Source of the DNA: DATARH01 sp036268075
GTDB lineage: Bacteria; Pseudomonadota; Alphaproteobacteria; ATCC43930; CGMCC-115725
Assembly: GCA_036268075.1 (NCBI GenBank)
Contig: DATAUV010000079.1
Location: 1-64,000 of the forward strand
Direction: 5' to 3'
DNA: 64,000 nucleotides
Shown here in pieces: positions 59,714 through 64,000 of this stretch (the first letter of the stretch is position 1; each line of letters opens with the position of its first letter). A program made the translations under genes and the position numbers. The notes below the pieces were generated by a model that made no database searches, was not told where the DNA came from, and worked only from the letters and a program-made list of their open reading frames with translations.

Positions 59714-61288
59714 ATGTGGGGCAGGACAGGGCTGGTGCTGGCGGCGGTCATGCTGCTGGCGCCGGCCACGCACGCGGCTAACTTCAAATGGGCGAACGAC
59801 GGCGATGCGCGGGCGATGGACCCGTACACGTTCAACGAGACGGTCCAGAATTCTTTCCTCGCCAATATCTACGAACCCCTGGTGCGGCGGGCGAAGGACC
59901 TGACGCTGGAGCCGGGCCTGGCGACCAAATGGGAGTCGACCGCGCCGGATACGTGGCGGTTTCACCTGCGGGCGAACGTCAAGTTTCAGGACGGGACGCC
60001 GTTTACCGCCGACGACGTGATCTTTTCGTTCAACCGCATCCGCGGCAAGAATTCGGCGCAGCGCAGCCAGGTCGCGACGATCAAGGAGGCGAAGAAGATC
60101 GACGATCTGACCGTCGATTTCGTCACCAACGGCACCGACCCGATCCTGCCGCAAGAAGTGACCGGCATGCTGATCATGTCGAAGGCGTGGTGCGAGGCGC
60201 ATGATTCGGCCGAGAACGTCGTGTTCGGCAAGGGCGAGAACTATGCGCTGACCCATGCGATGGGGACGGGCCCCTACAAGCTGACGCTGCGCGAGCCCGA
60301 CCGCCGCACGGTGCTCGACAGGAACCCGGACTATTGGGGCAAGATCGACGGCAACGTCGACCACGCCGAGTTCGACGTGATCTCGAACGCCTCGACCCGC
60401 GTCGCCGCGCTGCTGTCGGGCGAGATGGACATGATCTACTCGGTCCCGCCGCAGGACATGGAGCGCCTCAGCCACACCGCCGGGATCAAGATGATCGAGG
60501 GGCCGGAGCTGCGCACGATCTATCTGGCGATGGACCAGAACCGGCCGGAACTCTTGTTCTCGAACGTCAAGGGCAAGAACCCGCTCAAGGATGTGCGGGT
60601 GCGGCGGGCGTTCTCGCTGGCGATCGACGAGGACGCGATCGTCAAGCACGTGCTGCGCGGGCAGGGGCACGCGACGTGGCTGATGTACGGACCGGGCGTC
60701 AACGGGTACGACCCGGCGCTCGACCACCGCCCGCCGGTCGACCTCGCCAAGGCGAAGTCGCTGCTGGCGGAGGCCGGATATCCCGACGGGTTCCAGATCC
60801 AGTTCGACTGCCCGAACGACCGTTATGTGATGGACGAGCAGATCTGCACCGCGATCGCCTCGATGCTGGCCAAGATCGGGGTCAAGGTCGACGTCTACGC
60901 CCGCACCAAGGTCAAGTTCTTCGCCGATGTCGGCTACCCGAACTACAAGCAGAGCCTGTCGCTGCAGGGGTGGACGCCGGCGACCTATGACGCGCACAAC
61001 GTCTTTTACACATTGCTTGCCTCGCGCGACCCGACGACCGGGCGCGGCCAGACCAACAACGGCGGCTACTCCAACCCGGAGGTCGATAAATTGACCGACG
61101 AGATGGCGCACGAGCTCGACCCGAAAAAACGCCAGGCGCTGATCGACCAGGCGGCCAAGATCGTGCAGGACGACGTCGGCGCGCTCCCGCTGCACCAGCA
61201 AGTCATCGTGTGGGCGGTGCGCGACAACATCTCGGTCGTGCAGCCCGCGGACAACGCGTTCTATCTGCGCTGGGTGACGGTCAAGTAA
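59714..61288 (+). CDS. ABC transporter substrate-binding protein, peptide (family 5) type
   Basis: This 524-residue periplasmic receptor has a Sec signal (GLVLAAVMLLAPATHAA) and the dipeptide/oligopeptide-binding fold: YEPLVRRAKDLTLEPGLATK, WRFHLRANVKFQDGTPFTAD, GTGPYKLTLREPDRRTVLDR, and a C-terminal lobe with VRRAFSLAIDEDAI. It follows GGGAGGCGG. It is a distant paralogue of the protein at 22365 and likewise lacks adjacent permease genes. The gap to rsmB (61289-61482) shows nothing recognisable. Confidence 0.92.
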   Translation: MWGRTGLVLAAVMLLAPATHAANFKWANDGDARAMDPYTFNETVQNSFLANIYEPLVRRAKDLTLEPGLATKWESTAPDTWRFHLRANVKFQDGTPFTADDVIFSFNRIRGKNSAQRSQVATIKEAKKIDDLTVDFVTNGTDPILPQEVTGMLIMSKAWCEAHDSAENVVFGKGENYALTHAMGTGPYKLTLREPDRRTVLDRNPDYWGKIDGNVDHAEFDVISNASTRVAALLSGEMDMIYSVPPQDMERLSHTAGIKMIEGPELRTIYLAMDQNRPELLFSNVKGKNPLKDVRVRRAFSLAIDEDAIVKHVLRGQGHATWLMYGPGVNGYDPALDHRPPVDLAKAKSLLAEAGYPDGFQIQFDCPNDRYVMDEQICTAIASMLAKIGVKVDVYARTKVKFFADVGYPNYKQSLSLQGWTPATYDAHNVFYTLLASRDPTTGRGQTNNGGYSNPEVDKLTDEMAHELDPKKRQALIDQAAKIVQDDVGALPLHQQVIVWAVRDNISVVQPADNAFYLRWVTVK

Positions 61289-61482
61289 GCCGAAATGTCG
61301 CGGGGACGCGATGCGCGGCGGGCGCGTACATTGCGTGATGTCGGATTCTGCTCATAACGAGGCTCAGGGCTCAACCGGGGCGATCGTGAAAACTTTGCGG
61401 GAACGCGAAGACTCCATGGGCGTTGGCCTCATAAGCGTAATGCGACTTCACCGGGGCGATTTAGTAACGAACCTTGACCTTG

Positions 61483-62775
61483 ATGGCTGAAATCCCATCC
61501 GCACGCCAGGTAGCGCTCGATCTGTTGGGGGCGGTGCTCAGGCGTAAGCGTCCGCTGGACGACGCGATCGAAGACAACACGGCGATGGCCGAGTTGTCGG
61601 TTCGGGACCGCGCCTTCGCCCGCCTTTTGGTCGCGACCGTGCTGCGCCGGCTGGGCCAGATCGACGCGCTGATCGCGGGTTGCCTCAACGCGCCGCTCGC
61701 CGCGCGCGCCTCGGTCGTCCACGACATCCTCAGGCTCGGCATCGCCCAGCTTTTGTTCCTGCGCACCCCGCCGCACGCGGCGGTCGCGACCAGCGTCGAC
61801 CTCGCCCACGTGCGCGGGTTCCTGTCGCATAAGGGGCTGGTCAACGCGGTGTTGCGGCGGATCAGCGTCGAAGGGCCGGAGCGGGTCGAAAAGCACGACC
61901 CCGGCCGCCTCAACACCCCCGACTGGCTGTGGCAATCCTGGCGCGAGGCCTATGGCGAGGAGCTCGCCCACGCGATCGGCGTCGCCCACCTGAAGGAGGC
62001 GCCGCTCGACCTGACGCTGCGCTCCGACGGCAACGACTGGTGCGAGCCGCTGCAGGGGCAGTTGCTGCCGACCGGCACGTTCCGGCGCACGTCCGGCGGG
62101 TCGGTGGTGGCGCTGCCCGGCTATGCCGAGGGCGGCTGGTGGATTCAGGACGCGGCGGCGGCGGTGCCGGCGCGGATGTTCGGCCCGATCGCCGGGCTCG
62201 AGATCGTCGACATGTGCGCGGCGCCCGGCGGCAAGACCGCGCAGCTCGCCGATGCCGGCGCGCATGTGACGGCGATCGACCGCTCGGCGCGTCGCCTCGA
62301 CCGGCTCGTCGCCAATCTGCGGCGGCTGTCGCTGCCGGCGCGGGCGATCGCGGCGGATGCGCTCGCCTGGCGCCCGGAGCGTCCGGTCGATGGCGTGCTG
62401 CTCGATGCGCCCTGCACGGCGACCGGCGCGATCCGCCGCCATCCCGACGTGCTTCACCTGAAGCAGCCGGAGGATGTGGCGCGCCTTGCCGCGGTGCAGG
62501 AAAATCTGCTGCGCGCGGCCGTGGAGATGCTGCGGCCGGGCGGGGTGCTCGTCTATTGCACCTGCTCGCTTGAACAGCAGGAGGGGCCGCGGCGGATCGC
62601 GTCGCTGCTCCAGGGCTGCGACGCGGTCGAGCGAAAGCCGCTCGACCGTGACGAGATACCGGTGCCGGCCGAATGGATCACCGATGATGGCGACCTGCGC
62701 ACCTTGCCCTGCCATTTCGGCGAATATGACGGGGTCGACGGCTTCTACGCCGCGCGACTGGTCAAGCGGGCGTGA
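61483..62775 (+). CDS. rsmB: 16S rRNA (cytosine-967-C5)-methyltransferase RsmB
   Basis: This 430-residue enzyme methylates C967 of 16S rRNA. Residues about 1-140 are the NusB-like RNA-binding domain (RDRAFARLLVATVLRRLGQI, HKGLVNAVLRRI). The Rossmann methyltransferase domain has VDMCAAPGGKTAQLADAGAH (motif I), LLDAPCTATGAIRRHPD with the conserved Cys, and VYCTCSLEQQEGP with the catalytic Cys. I choose the ATG at 61483; a TTG three codons upstream is possible. The next gene is heparinase-like, a common pairing in alphaproteobacteria. Confidence 0.94.
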   Translation: MAEIPSARQVALDLLGAVLRRKRPLDDAIEDNTAMAELSVRDRAFARLLVATVLRRLGQIDALIAGCLNAPLAARASVVHDILRLGIAQLLFLRTPPHAAVATSVDLAHVRGFLSHKGLVNAVLRRISVEGPERVEKHDPGRLNTPDWLWQSWREAYGEELAHAIGVAHLKEAPLDLTLRSDGNDWCEPLQGQLLPTGTFRRTSGGSVVALPGYAEGGWWIQDAAAAVPARMFGPIAGLEIVDMCAAPGGKTAQLADAGAHVTAIDRSARRLDRLVANLRRLSLPARAIAADALAWRPERPVDGVLLDAPCTATGAIRRHPDVLHLKQPEDVARLAAVQENLLRAAVEMLRPGGVLVYCTCSLEQQEGPRRIASLLQGCDAVERKPLDRDEIPVPAEWITDDGDLRTLPCHFGEYDGVDGFYAARLVKRA

Positions 62776-62912
62776 CGCCGCGATAGCGCCTTTCCGGGCG
62801 CGGCTTGCGGCGGCAGCTTTTCCTTGTTACGAAGCGGGATGGATTCTACCGCCGTGCACATGGGGGGCACCGCGGCGGGTCTATTGCAGGCCGTCGCCGT
62901 GATCGTGCCCTT

Positions 62913-64000
62913 ATGAGATCGGCCCCGGCCCGGGGTGCCGGTGCGACCGGCGCGCGCCCCCCGTCATCCGCCACCGAGACACCGGATTTCCTGACCCGGA
63001 TGCGCCGTGACGTGCTGCGCGCCGTGGCGACGAGCTCACTCTACCCGCACACGCTGATCGGCCCCGTCCCCGCCGACACGCGGGTGCGCATCGGCGAGCG
63101 GTGGCCGGGTGACGCCCAGCGCGGCAATGCGATCCTCAAGGGCGATATCGAGCTGGCGAGCGAGCTGGTGCGCAACCCCGCGCCGGTGTGGTTCCCTGAG
63201 GGCGCGGGGCCGGAATGGGTCGCCGCCTGGCACGGGTTTACCTGGATGGCCGACCTGATGGCGGTCGGCGCCAGCGCCCGAGACGCGGCCCGCGCCCTCG
63301 TCCGAAGCTGGCTCGCGGAAAATTCGGGCTGGCACCCGGTGTCCTGGCGCTCCGACGTGCTGGCGACGCGGATCACCTCGTGGCTCGTGCATCTCGACGA
63401 GATTGCCCACCGCGAAAACGACCGCGCCCTGCGCCGCACGATTCTGGCGAGCGCCGCTTCCCAGCTCCGCCATCTCGCGCGCACGGCGCCGTGGGAGTTG
63501 ACCGGGGCCGGGCGGATCTGCGCGCTTAAGGGGCTGATCGCCGGGCTGATCGCGTTCGACCGCTCGGAATCGCGGATCGCTCGCGCGGTGCGCGCCTTCG
63601 AGCGCGAGCTCGGTGTCCAGATCCTGCACGACGGCGGGCATCTGTCGCGGAGCCCCTCGGTGCAGCTTCAGGTGCTGCGCGACCTCCTCGACACCCGCGC
63701 GACGCTGCGCGCCGGGCGGGTCGAGGTGCCGGTCGCGCTGCAGGACGCGATCGACCGCATGGCGCCGATGCTGCGGTTTTTTCGGCATGGCGACCGCCGC
63801 CTTGCGCTGTTTAACAATTCGGTCGAGGAAGATGCGGTCCTCGTCGACCTCGTGCTCAGCAAGTCGGAGACCAAGGGCCGCCCGCCGGCGCAGGCGCCCT
63901 ATGCCGGGTTCCAGCGGCTCCAGGCCGGCAACGCGCTCGTCATCGTCGACACCGGCAACGCGCCGCCGACGGGGTTTGACGAGGCAGCGCATGCGGGCGC
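62913..64000 (+). CDS. Heparinase II/III-family protein, 5' part
   Basis: The frame starts at the ATG at 62913 and stays open to the window edge, giving 362 residues; the 3' end is outside. The visible part is the helical toroid of the polysaccharide lyase-like family: TRMRRDVLRAVATSSLYPHT, AAWHGFTWMADLMAVG, WHPVSWRSDVLATRITSWLV, and ILHDGGHLSRSPSVQLQVL with the conserved Gly-Gly-His-x-Ser-Arg-x-Pro. Proteins of this type next to rsmB are conserved in alphaproteobacteria, often followed by purH; their substrate is undetermined. No signal peptide is seen. Confidence 0.85.
   Translation, partial: MRSAPARGAGATGARPPSSATETPDFLTRMRRDVLRAVATSSLYPHTLIGPVPADTRVRIGERWPGDAQRGNAILKGDIELASELVRNPAPVWFPEGAGPEWVAAWHGFTWMADLMAVGASARDAARALVRSWLAENSGWHPVSWRSDVLATRITSWLVHLDEIAHRENDRALRRTILASAASQLRHLARTAPWELTGAGRICALKGLIAGLIAFDRSESRIARAVRAFERELGVQILHDGGHLSRSPSVQLQVLRDLLDTRATLRAGRVEVPVALQDAIDRMAPMLRFFRHGDRRLALFNNSVEEDAVLVDLVLSKSETKGRPPAQAPYAGFQRLQAGNALVIVDTGNAPPTGFDEAAHAG

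Noticed and set aside
61289..61482. Small RNA or tRNA gene in the gap before rsmB
   Set aside because: No cloverleaf or recognisable conserved RNA was found by eye.

Overview
This 64 kb window is a high-GC chromosomal segment from an alphaproteobacterium. The indicators are a GcrA cell-cycle regulator, a fused TrpE(G) anthranilate synthase with a Trp-rich leader peptide, the trpD-trpC-moaC-moeA order, a minCDE operon and an rsmB-heparinase pair. A soil or aquatic Hyphomicrobiales- or Rhodospirillales-like host is plausible, but the sequence does not fix the order. No rRNA, tRNA, transposase, phage or CRISPR array was seen.

Layout. 1-8 kb: the end of a thiolase, a complete branched-chain-type ABC importer (binding protein, two ATPases, two permeases), a small secreted protein and a D-aminoacylase-type amidohydrolase. 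8-17.5 kb: pgk, a methyltransferase, gcrA, a MoxR/VWA pair with a small gene between them, an isolated tatA, a serine hydrolase, a DUF805 protein and minCDE. 17.5-22.3 kb: a tightly overlapping minus-strand queuosine operon (Kazal-like secreted protein, queA, tgt, queF, queG, pirin). 22-42 kb: a mosaic of mostly single catabolic or transport genes: solute-binding proteins without permeases, two luciferase-like monooxygenases, an aldo/keto reductase, ilvD, a UbiD-family decarboxylase, a TauD-family dioxygenase, a ThDP enzyme and a D-2-hydroxyacid dehydrogenase. A short AT-richer patch lies near 38.7-39.0 kb. 42.6-51.6 kb: moeA, a TrpC-MoaC fusion and trpD on the minus strand; a trp attenuator and trpE(G) on the plus strand; then ppiD and tpiA. 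51.6-64 kb: a class A penicillin-binding protein, an M20 peptidase, a class III cyclase overlapping a pentapeptide/leucine-rich-repeat gene, a GrdB/PrdB-like selenoprotein gene with an in-frame UGA, a peptide-type binding protein, rsmB and the start of a heparinase-family gene.

Two themes stand out. First, what looks like two genes at 58.45-59.64 kb reads as one selenoprotein: both halves share a frame, are separated by a single UGA followed by Pro-x-Cys, and a hairpin fitting the bacterial SECIS rules follows at once. Second, many intergenic gaps, especially at 22-42 kb, hold long imperfect palindromes from about a dozen families. Some have entered coding sequence (the queA C-terminus, possibly the queG N-terminus), some supply the stop codons of both convergent neighbours, and some are nested inside others. 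The in-frame fusion of indole-3-glycerol-phosphate synthase to MoaC is also unusual.
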